NCBI GenBank assembly: GCA_903825255.1
Contig: CAIJZZ010000030.1
Coordinates: 1-64,000 of the forward strand
DNA length: 64,000 nucleotides
Direction: 5' to 3'
DNA from: an uncultured bacterium
GTDB lineage: Bacteria; Patescibacteriota; Minisyncoccia; Phycocordibacterales; UBA9973
Position numbers and translations under genes: made by a program. Shown here one piece after another: positions 1 to 8,231 of this stretch; position 1 is the first letter of the stretch, and the number at the start of each line of letters is the position of its first letter. The notes below the pieces were generated by a model. It was given only the letters and a program-made list of their open reading frames with translations. It was not told the DNA's origin and did no database searches.

Positions 1-83
1 GTGCCCGAGGTGGGAATCGAACCCACATCCCTTGCGAGACACGATTTTAAGTCGTGCGCGTATACCAGTTCCGCCACTCGGGC
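1..83 (-). tRNA. tRNA-Leu (anticodon TAA)
   Basis: Reverse complement gives GCCCGAG...CACGA-CTTAAAA-TCGTG...GTTCGAT...CTCGGGC-A; 7-bp acceptor pairing, anticodon loop CTTAAAA, T-loop GTTCGAT; long variable arm consistent with Leu. 3' end is at the window edge. Confidence 0.93.
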
Positions 84-159
84 ATATTTAAAACAATGAA
101 AATATACGTGAGTATATTTTATATTTTAATTATATATTTTTATTTCAAAATTACAACTG

Positions 160-231
160 AGGCCTGGGCCGGAATTGAACCGGCGTATATTCCTTTTGCA
201 GAGGAATGCCTTACCACTTGGCTACCAGGCC
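160..231 (-). tRNA. tRNA-Cys (anticodon GCA)
   Basis: Reverse complement GGCCTGGTAGCCAAGTGGTAAGGCATTCCTCTGCAAAAGGAAT...GGTTCAATTCC...CCAGGCC-T; acceptor stem closes, anticodon GCA, discriminator U. Confidence 0.93.
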
Positions 232-277
232 GATATTATATTTTATCACACGTTTTATTTAACACTAAAGTCTCTCT

Positions 278-329
278 GAGCAGAGGAATGTCATATTCAC
301 TACGCTCTCCCCATTTGGCTGCCAGGCCA
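278..329 (-). pseudogene. Partial tRNA-Cys-like relic (5' half) with internal insertion
   Basis: Reverse complement GGCCTGGCAGCCAAATGG + about 20 nt unrelated + CATTCCTCTGC matches the 5' half of the adjacent tRNA-Cys (GGCCTGGTAGCCAAGTGG...CATTCCTCTGC) with two mismatches in the first block; no 3' half. Confidence 0.6.
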
Positions 330-339
330 TTTAACTATC

Positions 340-666
340 TTACTTTGCTCGAAGCAATTCGTCAATTTTTTGGCGATTTTTTTCTCCGAGATCGATTTGA
401 ATATCAATAAAAGGAATTGTTTTCATTTCTAGATTCTTTTTTAAAAATTCACGTAATTCTCCTCTTTTTCGTTTAGCAAAATCTAGCGCATCGTGTTCTT
501 TATTGTCCGGTAGTACGGTGATAAAGATAGTAGCCTTTTTTAGATCAGGAGAGGTAGTACATGAGGTGACGGTGACTAGGGAAGTTCGGTTATTTTCTCT
601 ACCTAAAAATTGTGCTGAGAGTTCCTTTACAAGTTGTGCTACTTTTTGTTGTCTGTCTGTAGGCAT
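340..666 (-). CDS. rbfA: Ribosome-binding factor A
   Basis: 108 aa, RbfA-like pattern (VTVTSCTTSPDLKKATIFITVLPD); directly downstream of infB. Confidence 0.85.
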   Translation of the reverse strand: MPTDRQQKVAQLVKELSAQFLGRENNRTSLVTVTSCTTSPDLKKATIFITVLPDNKEHDALDFAKRKRGELREFLKKNLEMKTIPFIDIQIDLGEKNRQKIDELLRAK

Positions 667-669
667 AAT

Positions 670-2172
670 TTATTTTTGAGTTATTGAAAAAGCTTCGATA
701 ATATCACCACCCGCGACCTCGATCTTAGACTCGAGCATCATACCGAATTCTGTGCCTTCTTCAACTATAGAAGTTTTAGTTTTACCTTTTTCTAGATTAA
801 CGATTTTTCCACGACCGATTTCATTATCTCGACGAATTAGTTTGACGATACCCATTAAATTAATATGGCCTTCTATAACTTTCCCTCCGACAATTTGTCT
901 TTCTTTTGTGCGACTGAAAGTTTTCAAAATTTTTGCCCGACCAGTTATCTCAGTGGTTTCAATTTTAGGTCTGCGTTTTTCCATCTCTTCTGCTAGCCAT
1001 TCAGTCATTTTATAAATAATATCAAAGAAGGATATAATAATATTTCTTTTTTCTGCGAGTTCTATTGCGCTTTTGTCTCCCTTTACATTAAAACCGATAA
1101 TGATAGCTTCTTCCGCTGCAGCCTTAATATCTGATTCAGAGATTGGGCCGACTCCTTTTTGTACGACTTTAAATAAAGCACTTTCGCTTTTAATTTTTTC
1201 AATTTCTTTTTCAATTGCCTCGATAGATCCCCAGACATCTGCTTTAAGTATAATTGGAATTATTTTTTTATTAGTTTCATTTACATTTGTATTATTTACA
1301 GATTTTTTATTATTTTTATAATTCTCAGCAAATTCTTCGGCCTCACGTTTATTTTCAAAAGATTTGAATTCTGCTCCGATGGCTGGTATTTTATTAAAAC
1401 CAATTAAATGTATTGGAGCGGAAAAAGTAGCTTCATTGATTGGTTTGCCTAAAAAATTTTCTATCATTCGAGTAGAGCAGAGTGCATCCTCTACAACTAT
1501 AGTCATACCTTTTTTTAAAGATCCATTTTTTACAACTAAAGTTGCTTCGATTCCGCGTTTTGGGTCAAGATTAGTTTCAACCACAAAACCTGAAGCATTT
1601 TCAGTCACATTTCCAGTGAAATTTTCCATTTCAGAAAGAATTAAAATTAAAGATAATAAATTATCTACACCCGTACCAACTATTGCTGAAATTTCTGCAA
1701 AAGGCACTTTACCTCCGTAATTTTCTAAATATATTTCATTTTCGGCTAAATCCATTTTTACCTTTTCTATATTGGCTCCAGGCTTATCTATTTTATTGAT
1801 AGCAACAATGAAAGGAATTTTATTATCCATAATTGTTTTATAAGCTTCGATAGTTTGTGGTTTGACGCTGTCCTCAGCTGAAACTATTAAAATAGCAATA
1901 TCAGCGATTTTGGCACCTCTTTCGCGCATTTTTGAGAAAGCCTCATGGCCAGGGGTATCAATAAAAGTTATTTTGCAATCCTTACCATTTTCATCTTTAT
2001 GAACTACTTCATAAGCTGAGATATGTTGAGTGATACCTCCAGCTTCACGATCAACAATATTTGTTTTTCGAATATAATCAAGCAGAGTAGATTTGCCATG
2101 GTCGATATGACCCATGACGACTACGACAGGTGGTCTCTCTATAATATTTTTTTGTGTATCATTTTTATCCAT
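670..2172 (-). CDS. infB: Translation initiation factor IF-2 (short form)
   Basis: GHIDHGKSTLLDYIR, DTPGHEAF, NKIDKP GTPase motifs; IF-2 C-terminal domain; lacks long N-terminal extension. Confidence 0.97.
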   Translation of the reverse strand: MDKNDTQKNIIERPPVVVVMGHIDHGKSTLLDYIRKTNIVDREAGGITQHISAYEVVHKDENGKDCKITFIDTPGHEAFSKMRERGAKIADIAILIVSAEDSVKPQTIEAYKTIMDNKIPFIVAINKIDKPGANIEKVKMDLAENEIYLENYGGKVPFAEISAIVGTGVDNLLSLILILSEMENFTGNVTENASGFVVETNLDPKRGIEATLVVKNGSLKKGMTIVVEDALCSTRMIENFLGKPINEATFSAPIHLIGFNKIPAIGAEFKSFENKREAEEFAENYKNNKKSVNNTNVNETNKKIIPIILKADVWGSIEAIEKEIEKIKSESALFKVVQKGVGPISESDIKAAAEEAIIIGFNVKGDKSAIELAEKRNIIISFFDIIYKMTEWLAEEMEKRRPKIETTEITGRAKILKTFSRTKERQIVGGKVIEGHINLMGIVKLIRRDNEIGRGKIVNLEKGKTKTSIVEEGTEFGMMLESKIEVAGGDIIEAFSITQK

Positions 2173-2631
2173 TTATTTAATTGAAGCTTTTTTTAAAGCA
2201 TCTTTTTCTTCATTGGTGAGTTCGTATTCTGAATTTCCATTTTTAATTGGTTTAGCAAATATACTCATTCGCTCTCGTGAATATAAACTGGAAATAACCA
2301 CCCCATTATTTTCTTCATTCATCATACCGATAGCAAAACTCTGATTACCTCCTTGATCTGGAAAAGGATTAAAACGAATGACCTCCAGTCCCTGGATACT
2401 TTTTTTAAGTTTTTTATTTATTACGATAAGTTCCTTTTCTGTATTTTCTTTAGACTCTTTTAATTTTTGAATATCTTTTTCAAGATTAAAAATTGTGTCT
2501 TCTAAATCTTTAGCTTTTTTACCTAAAAAGAATTTTTTTAAACGTTTTTCTGTTTTGACAATCCAAATAACTTCAATTAGAATGATGACTCCTAGAAAAA
2601 TAAAAAAAGCGATTTCGAGCTTTGTGTTCAT
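2173..2631 (-). CDS. DUF4446-like membrane-anchored coiled-coil protein
   Basis: N-terminal TM, coiled coil, then GLEVIRFNPFPDQGGNQSFAIGMMNEENNGVVISSLYSRERMSIFAKPI, typical of the DUF4446 family. Confidence 0.75.
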   Translation of the reverse strand: MNTKLEIAFFIFLGVIILIEVIWIVKTEKRLKKFFLGKKAKDLEDTIFNLEKDIQKLKESKENTEKELIVINKKLKKSIQGLEVIRFNPFPDQGGNQSFAIGMMNEENNGVVISSLYSRERMSIFAKPIKNGNSEYELTNEEKDALKKASIK

Positions 2632-2656
2632 GATAATTAATACTATACTATAAATA

Positions 2657-4111
2657 ATGATAAAATCAAAGGAAATTTATTTAGATTATGCATCTGCGAC
2701 TCCTATTGAAAGAGAGGTAATTGAAGTTATTCATAAGTCCTTAAAAGAGGATTTTGCGAATCCGAGCGCAATACATAAAAATGGAGTACAAGTAAAAAAT
2801 AAATTAGAAAAAGCTCGAGAGGAAATTGCTGAAATTTTAGGTGTTCATATGGATGAAATTGTTTTTACTTCATCAGCCACTGAATCAAATAATTTAGCGA
2901 TCTTAGGTATCGTAAAAAAGTTCACCGAGCTATTTCTTGAAATGCACACATATTCGCCTGCTGGCGAATTGCTCTGCTCGGCTCGTCAGCCTGCGCAAGG
3001 CATTTCAAAAAATACTCGCCGAACTTTTTTATTACCACATATTGTGACGACAAATATTGAGCATCCAGCCGTGTTAGAAGTTTGTAAATATTTAGAAGAA
3101 ACTAAACTAGCAGAAGTAACTTATGTAGCCGTAGAAAAAAATGGGATTGTAGATCCTAAAAAAATTAAGAATGCTTTAAAAGAAAATACAATTTTAGTTT
3201 CTGTGATGTATGCCAATAATGAAATCGGTACTATTCAGCCGATTATGGAAATTGCCAAAGAGATAAGGCATTACAGAAAAGCAAAGACAGAAAGTTTTTC
3301 GAATGGTCTGGCCGAGTCTGCGAAGCAGACGAAGGAGGACCGAGGACCTGAGAAAAATTTACTGACTTTGCGTTCTTTACCTTTTTTCCACACTGATGCC
3401 ACGCAGGCCATAAATTATTTACCTATTAAGGTGGAAAAGTTAGGAGTTGATTTAATGTCTTTTAATGGTAGTAAAATATATGGACCAAAAGGTACCGGTG
3501 TTTTATTTATAAAAAGAAATATACTGATAAACAGTATTTCATTTGGCGGAGAACAAGAGCTTGGATTAAGGCCTGGGACAGAGAATGTTGCCAATATTTT
3601 GGGCCTAGCGGAAGCATTAAAAATCACTGAAAAAGTTAAAGAAAAAGAAACAGCACGTTTAATTAAACTTCGAGATTATTTTATTAAAGAATTATTTAAT
3701 CTACAAAATCAAAATAAGAAATTTTCTCGGGTCCTCGGTCTGGGGCCAGACCAGCTCGAAAATCTTTATTTTGATTTTGTAATTAATGGTGATTCAAAAA
3801 ATCGTTTACCAAATAATGTAAATATTACAATACCCCAAATACCAAGCGATTTATTATTATTAGAATTATCTGCGCGAGGAATTTATGTTTCAGAAAAAAG
3901 CGCTTGTAAGTCAGGAGATAAAGCTAGTTCTTATGTTATTAATGCTTTAAATGGAAATAAAATTAAAGCTAAAAAAATTTGTACCAAAAAGGATATGGAA
4001 AACAATTCTCTTCGATTTTCTTTAGGTAGAGGGACAACAAAAGCAGATATTGATTATACTCTTAAAGCGCTATCTGAGATTTTGACTAAACTAAAAAAAT
4101 GGTATAATTAG
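2657..4111 (+). CDS. Cysteine desulfurase (IscS/NifS family) with three in-frame palindromic insertions
   Basis: YLDYASATP, SATESNNLAI, HIVTTNIEHPAVLEV, HTDATQA, SFNGSKIYGPKGTGVLF, SACKSGDKASSYV (catalytic Cys loop). Extra segments at about 2914-3030, 3275-3380 and 3703-3780. Confidence 0.93.
   Translation: MIKSKEIYLDYASATPIEREVIEVIHKSLKEDFANPSAIHKNGVQVKNKLEKAREEIAEILGVHMDEIVFTSSATESNNLAILGIVKKFTELFLEMHTYSPAGELLCSARQPAQGISKNTRRTFLLPHIVTTNIEHPAVLEVCKYLEETKLAEVTYVAVEKNGIVDPKKIKNALKENTILVSVMYANNEIGTIQPIMEIAKEIRHYRKAKTESFSNGLAESAKQTKEDRGPEKNLLTLRSLPFFHTDATQAINYLPIKVEKLGVDLMSFNGSKIYGPKGTGVLFIKRNILINSISFGGEQELGLRPGTENVANILGLAEALKITEKVKEKETARLIKLRDYFIKELFNLQNQNKKFSRVLGLGPDQLENLYFDFVINGDSKNRLPNNVNITIPQIPSDLLLLELSARGIYVSEKSACKSGDKASSYVINALNGNKIKAKKICTKKDMENNSLRFSLGRGTTKADIDYTLKALSEILTKLKKWYN
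2914..3030 (+). repeat. Quasi-palindrome A1 inserted in cysteine desulfurase gene
   Basis: Left arm AAAAAAGTTCaccgagcTATTTCTTGAAATGC (2914-2945); right arm GCATTTCAAAAAATActcgccGAACTTTTTT (3000-3030), near-complete inverted complement; internal hairpin TTCGCCtgctGGCGAA (2953-2968). Confidence 0.85.
3275..3380 (+). repeat. Quasi-palindrome A2 in cysteine desulfurase gene, core family A
   Basis: Core GAATGGTCTGGCCGAG-tctgcgaagcaga-cgaaGGAGGACCGAGGACCTGAGAAAA; internal hairpin GTCTGCgaaGCAGAC (3316-3330); outer arms AGAAAAGCAAAGACAGAAAGTTTTTC / GAAAAATTTACTGACTTTGCGTTCT. Confidence 0.85.
3703..3780 (-). repeat. Quasi-palindrome A3 in cysteine desulfurase gene, core family A (inverted orientation)
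   Basis: ACAAAATCAAAATAA (3703-3717) perfectly complements TTATTTTGATTTTGT (3766-3780); centre GGTCTGGggCCAGACC (3738-3753); contains GGTCCTCGGTC, the reverse complement of GACCGAGGACC of A2/A4. Confidence 0.88.
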
Positions 4112-4114
4112 GCT

Positions 4115-4879
4115 ATGGATATGAAAGATTTAAATAAATCCCAATTAATAATGCTGGCACTATTGCTAAGCTTTGTCACATCTATTGCCACTGGTATCGT
4201 GACTGTTACTTTAATGCAACAAGCTCCAGAATCGATAACCGTACCGATCAATCGGATTATTCGACAAACAGTTGAAAAAATAGTACCAGGTGAAAACAAA
4301 TCCACTGTGCAGACGGTAGTCATAAAAGAAGAAGATCTAGTAGTAGATGCAATCGCTAAAAACCAATCTACTATTTTTAATATTACTAAACAGTCTATAG
4401 ATGATAGTGGTAATCAAATAGAAGTTTCAGCTGGAAAAGGTTTTGTAATTTCTAAAGATGGTGTTATCGTTGCAGATGCGACATTAGTGCCAGATAAAGA
4501 AGTTTATTTTGTAAAAAATAATAGCGGAAAATTTAAGGCTGACTTTTTTTCTACCGACAAAGCAGGATTTTCTTTTTTGAAAATTGGAGCACCACTTGAT
4601 GAAAAAAATAAATTGACTTATACTATTCCAACTTTTGGAAATTTAGATGATATGAAAGCTGGCCAGAAAATTATTGTCCTAGGAAATTCAGTTTCTTCTT
4701 TTATTTATGATGGATCAAAGGATCTTAGAATTAGTGGTGCTAAATCAAACGGTGGAGGATTAGTGCTTGATTTAGACGGTGATGTATTAGGTATGGTATT
4801 ATCCGGTGATACAGCTTCTTTTATTTCAATTTCAGCTATCAATAGTATTTTAATACCAGCTGAAGTACCAAAAGTCTAA
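4115..4879 (+). CDS. Membrane-anchored trypsin/HtrA-fold protein, apparently inactive
   Basis: N-terminal TM then trypsin-2-like fold (GKGFVISKDGVIVADATLV..., SNGGGLVLDLDGDVLGMVLSG), but GNSGG Ser is replaced and HV/HN His absent. Confidence 0.65.
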   Translation: MDMKDLNKSQLIMLALLLSFVTSIATGIVTVTLMQQAPESITVPINRIIRQTVEKIVPGENKSTVQTVVIKEEDLVVDAIAKNQSTIFNITKQSIDDSGNQIEVSAGKGFVISKDGVIVADATLVPDKEVYFVKNNSGKFKADFFSTDKAGFSFLKIGAPLDEKNKLTYTIPTFGNLDDMKAGQKIIVLGNSVSSFIYDGSKDLRISGAKSNGGGLVLDLDGDVLGMVLSGDTASFISISAINSILIPAEVPKV

Positions 4880-4892
4880 AAATATATACTTG

Positions 4893-4995
4893 TCCCGTAC
4901 TAAATTTTTGAGTAAATATTATAACGATTAAATATAATTAAAAAGAAAAAAGAAATAAAAATTATTAAAAGAAGTTTAAAATTTTAGTACTGGGA
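4893..4995 (+). promoter_or_regulatory. Long-range stem enclosing the clpC leader and reaching its start codon
   Basis: TCCCGTACTAAATTTT (4893-4908) pairs with AAAATTTTAGTACTGGGA (4978-4995), one bulged base in each of two places; start ATG at 4995-4997. Confidence 0.5.
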
Positions 4996-7676
4996 TGCCA
5001 CCATTAAATAAATTTACAACTAAAGCAAAAGAATCAATAAAAAAAGCACATGAATTAGCTATTGAACGTGGGCAAAATCATGTTTCTTCGATGCATTTAC
5101 TAGCAGCACTTTTACTCCAAGAAGAGTCTATGGTTGATTCCATTTTAAATAAATTAGAAGTCGATACAATGCTTTTAACTGATAATATTTTAGAGGCTAT
5201 AGAAATACCAGAATCTCGCAGTACAATTTCTCCTGCTTATCAGCTTTATTTAAATCCAGATCTTGCACAAGTCATTGAACATTCTGTAAAATTAGCAGAA
5301 TATTTAAAGGATGAATTTGTTTCAACTGAGCATCTTTTTTTGGCGATTTTAGAATTTGGTGGTGATGCTCGTGATATTTTAATACGTTTTAAAATTCAAA
5401 AAGAAAAAGTAATGAAAGTATTAGAAGAACTTCGAAGTCAAGATGTTTCTGATGTAAGTGAACCGAAAAAATTTAAATTAATTTTAAAATATACTCGTAA
5501 TCTTACTAAGCTAGCCAAGGAAGATAAATTGGATCCAGTTATTGGCCGGGATAATGAAATAATGCGCATAATGCAAATTCTATCTCGTCGTACTAAAAAT
5601 AATCCGATTTTAATTGGAGAAGCTGGGACTGGTAAAACAGCTGTCGTAGAAGGTCTCGCTCAACGTATCGCCAAGAATAATGTACCTGAGTCATTAAAAG
5701 ATAAGGAATTAGTTTCTTTAGATTTGGGTTCTCTTATTGCTGGGACAAAATATCGCGGAGAATTTGAAGAAAGATTAAAAGGAATTATGAAAGAAATTGA
5801 AAGGGCTGATGGTAAAATAATTCTTTTTATTGATGAAATACATACTATCGTCGGAGCAGGTGGTGCTGAAGGTACGATGGATGCTTCTAACATGATTAAA
5901 CCAGCGCTTTCCCGCGGAGAATTACGAGCAATCGGGGCGACAACCTTAAAAGAATATCAAAAGCATATTGAGAAAGATATGGCGCTCGCTCGTCGTTTTC
6001 AACCAGTCTATATTGATGAGCCAACAGTCGAAGATGCAATTACTATCTTGCGAGGTTTAAAAGAAAAGTATGAACTTTTTCATGGTGTGCGTATTACTGA
6101 TGATGCGATAGTTGCAGCCGTGAATCTTTCAACTCGCTATATCACGAATAGATTTTTACCAGACAAAGCGGTGGATTTGATTGATGAAGCTTCTTCTTCT
6201 TTGAAAATGATGTTGGAAAATAAACCGCCAGTACTCGAGGAAGCACATCGTAAAATAATGAGTTTGGAAATCGAAAAAGAGGCTTTAAAAAAAGAAGTGG
6301 AGAGTGATAGTATAGAAGGTAAAAATATAAAAAATCGTATTAAAGATATTGATAAAGAAATTGGTAATTTAAAAGAAAAAACCAAAGAATTAGAATTGAA
6401 ATGGCAGAATGAAAAAAATATTGTGCTTGAAATTCGTTCTATTAAAAAAGAAATGGAAGTGATGCGACTAGAAGCAGAAAATGCTGAAATGCGAGCTGAT
6501 TTAGCACATGCCGCAGAAGTGCGTTATGGCACAATGCCGGAATTAAAAAAGAGACTGGAGGAAAAGCTTTTGAAGTTAAAAAAATTACAAAAATCACGTC
6601 GAATCTTAAAAGAAGAAATTACAGCCGAAGATATTGCGGAAGTGGTTTCTCGTTGGACTGGAATTCCGCTTACTAAAATGCTCGAAGAAGAGCGCTTAAA
6701 ATTAGAAAAAATGGAATTAGAATTAGGTAAAAGAGTTATTGGACAAGATGAAGCTATTAAAAGGATTTCAGATGTTATACGACGTTCTAGGGCTGGAATC
6801 TCTGACCCGAATCGTCCGATTGGTTCTTTTATTTTTTTAGGCCCGACAGGTGTTGGAAAAACAGAATTAACTAAGGCCTTGAGTCAGTTTATGTTTAATG
6901 ATGATAAGGCACTCATTCGAGTCGATATGTCTGAATATATGGAACGTCATTCTGTTTCAAAATTAATTGGTTCACCACCGGGTTATGTTGGTTATGAAGA
7001 AGCCGGTCAGCTTACGGAAGCAGTCAGACACAGACCTTATTCTGTAGTCTTATTTGATGAAATTGAAAAAGCACATCCAGAAGTTTTCAATATGCTTTTA
7101 CAGGTACTTGATGAAGGTAGATTAACAGATGGTAAAGGGAGAGTCGTTAATTTTAAAAATACAATTATTATTCTTACTTCGAATCTAGGATCACAATTTG
7201 TGGAGAAAATGGAATCAATTGGATTTTCGAATAATTCAAATAAACAGGATTATAGTCAGACCAAAGAAAAAGTACTCGAAGCTTTAAAAGAAAGTTTTCG
7301 TCCAGAATTTTTAAATCGATTAGATGAAATAATCGTCTTTGATATTTTATCCGAAGAAGCAATTAAAAATATTGTAGACTTGAGGCTTGAAGTAGTTAAA
7401 GACAGATTGATCACTAAAGGCATTGGATTTAAAATTTCAAATGAGGCCTTGTCTTATCTGGCGAAGGAAGGATACAATCCACACTATGGGGCTAGACCAC
7501 TTAATCGTTTGATTCAAAATAAAATATTAAATCCAATTGCTTCATATATTATTTCCAATAAAGTAAAGAAAGGGGATATGGTTGTTGTCTCAGTTAAGAA
7601 TGATGAACTTCTAATTGAGGGCCAAAAAGGTAGAGTGAAAAGTTCTATTCAAGTCGATTCAAAAAATAAAGTTTAA
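4995..7676 (+). CDS. clpC: ATP-dependent Clp protease ATP-binding subunit (ClpC/ClpB family)
   Basis: Clp N domain, two Walker A motifs ([23 protein letters not shown]), [38 protein letters not shown] motif. Confidence 0.95.
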   Translation: MPPLNKFTTKAKESIKKAHELAIERGQNHVSSMHLLAALLLQEESMVDSILNKLEVDTMLLTDNILEAIEIPESRSTISPAYQLYLNPDLAQVIEHSVKLAEYLKDEFVSTEHLFLAILEFGGDARDILIRFKIQKEKVMKVLEELRSQDVSDVSEPKKFKLILKYTRNLTKLAKEDKLDPVIGRDNEIMRIMQILSRRTKNNPILIGEAGTGKTAVVEGLAQRIAKNNVPESLKDKELVSLDLGSLIAGTKYRGEFEERLKGIMKEIERADGKIILFIDEIHTIVGAGGAEGTMDASNMIKPALSRGELRAIGATTLKEYQKHIEKDMALARRFQPVYIDEPTVEDAITILRGLKEKYELFHGVRITDDAIVAAVNLSTRYITNRFLPDKAVDLIDEASSSLKMMLENKPPVLEEAHRKIMSLEIEKEALKKEVESDSIEGKNIKNRIKDIDKEIGNLKEKTKELELKWQNEKNIVLEIRSIKKEMEVMRLEAENAEMRADLAHAAEVRYGTMPELKKRLEEKLLKLKKLQKSRRILKEEITAEDIAEVVSRWTGIPLTKMLEEERLKLEKMELELGKRVIGQDEAIKRISDVIRRSRAGISDPNRPIGSFIFLGPTGVGKTELTKALSQFMFNDDKALIRVDMSEYMERHSVSKLIGSPPGYVGYEEAGQLTEAVRHRPYSVVLFDEIEKAHPEVFNMLLQVLDEGRLTDGKGRVVNFKNTIIILTSNLGSQFVEKMESIGFSNNSNKQDYSQTKEKVLEALKESFRPEFLNRLDEIIVFDILSEEAIKNIVDLRLEVVKDRLITKGIGFKISNEALSYLAKEGYNPHYGARPLNRLIQNKILNPIASYIISNKVKKGDMVVVSVKNDELLIEGQKGRVKSSIQVDSKNKV

Positions 7677-7889
7677 AAATATACTATTTAAGCTATAATA
7701 TGAAACACTTAATAATTATCCACAGTTATTTTGTGTAGTTTTAGCTTTATATGTTATAAATAAATTATGGTTAATATGATACAAATAAAGAAATATTCTG
7801 TTGCCAAAGCTGTTTTCTTTTTCAATCTTCTTAAAATAGAAGGTTGATATTTGTGTTGTAAAAATTCTCTTAATATATACAAAACAAAC

Positions 7890-7919
7890 ACCAGCCTTCT
7901 AGCTGGTTTTGTTCTTTTA
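7890..7919 (+). terminator. Rho-independent terminator-like hairpin
   Basis: ACCAGCcttctaGCTGGT followed by TTTGTTCTTTT. Confidence 0.6.
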
Positions 7920-7970
7920 GTTTTAAGAGTTCTTTAATAATTAAATAATAAATTTTAAAAAAGGAGGAAA

Positions 7971-8186
7971 ATGTCAAAAATTAAAATTGCTCTTTCTTGT
8001 TGTGAAGGAAAAGAAAAATCAGGAAATTGCTTAAGGGATCTATGTCCGCATTATGATAAAGCGAAGTATAGAATAATAGGTAGTTGGCCATATGTAGGAA
8101 CAGGCTTTGGAAATCTATATGGGAATCCCGGCCATGGTCATTTTCTTACGGGAGTACGAGAGGATCTTGCAAAAAAATCCAAATAA
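7971..8186 (+). CDS. Small Cys-containing hypothetical protein
   Basis: 71 aa, preceded by AAAAGGAGGAAA RBS; CCEGKEKSGNCLRDLCPHYD. Confidence 0.65.
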   Translation: MSKIKIALSCCEGKEKSGNCLRDLCPHYDKAKYRIIGSWPYVGTGFGNLYGNPGHGHFLTGVREDLAKKSK

Positions 8187-8203
8187 CTTCCATAATTTTA
8201 TTT

Positions 8204-8231
8204 AAAGGAATCTTTTTAGATTCCTTTTTTA
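8204..8231. terminator. Bidirectional terminator between convergent genes
   Basis: AAAGGAATCtttttaGATTCCTTTTTT between 7971 (+) and 8216 (-). Confidence 0.75.

Noticed and set aside
54-410. 118-aa plus-strand ORF
   Set aside because: Overlaps tRNA-Leu and tRNA-Cys and the 3' end of rbfA on the opposite strand; no recognisable product.
7716-7724. TTATCCACA, a consensus DnaA box, as a possible oriC
   Set aside because: Only a single clear box seen nearby; no dnaA/dnaN, no cluster of boxes, skew not computed.
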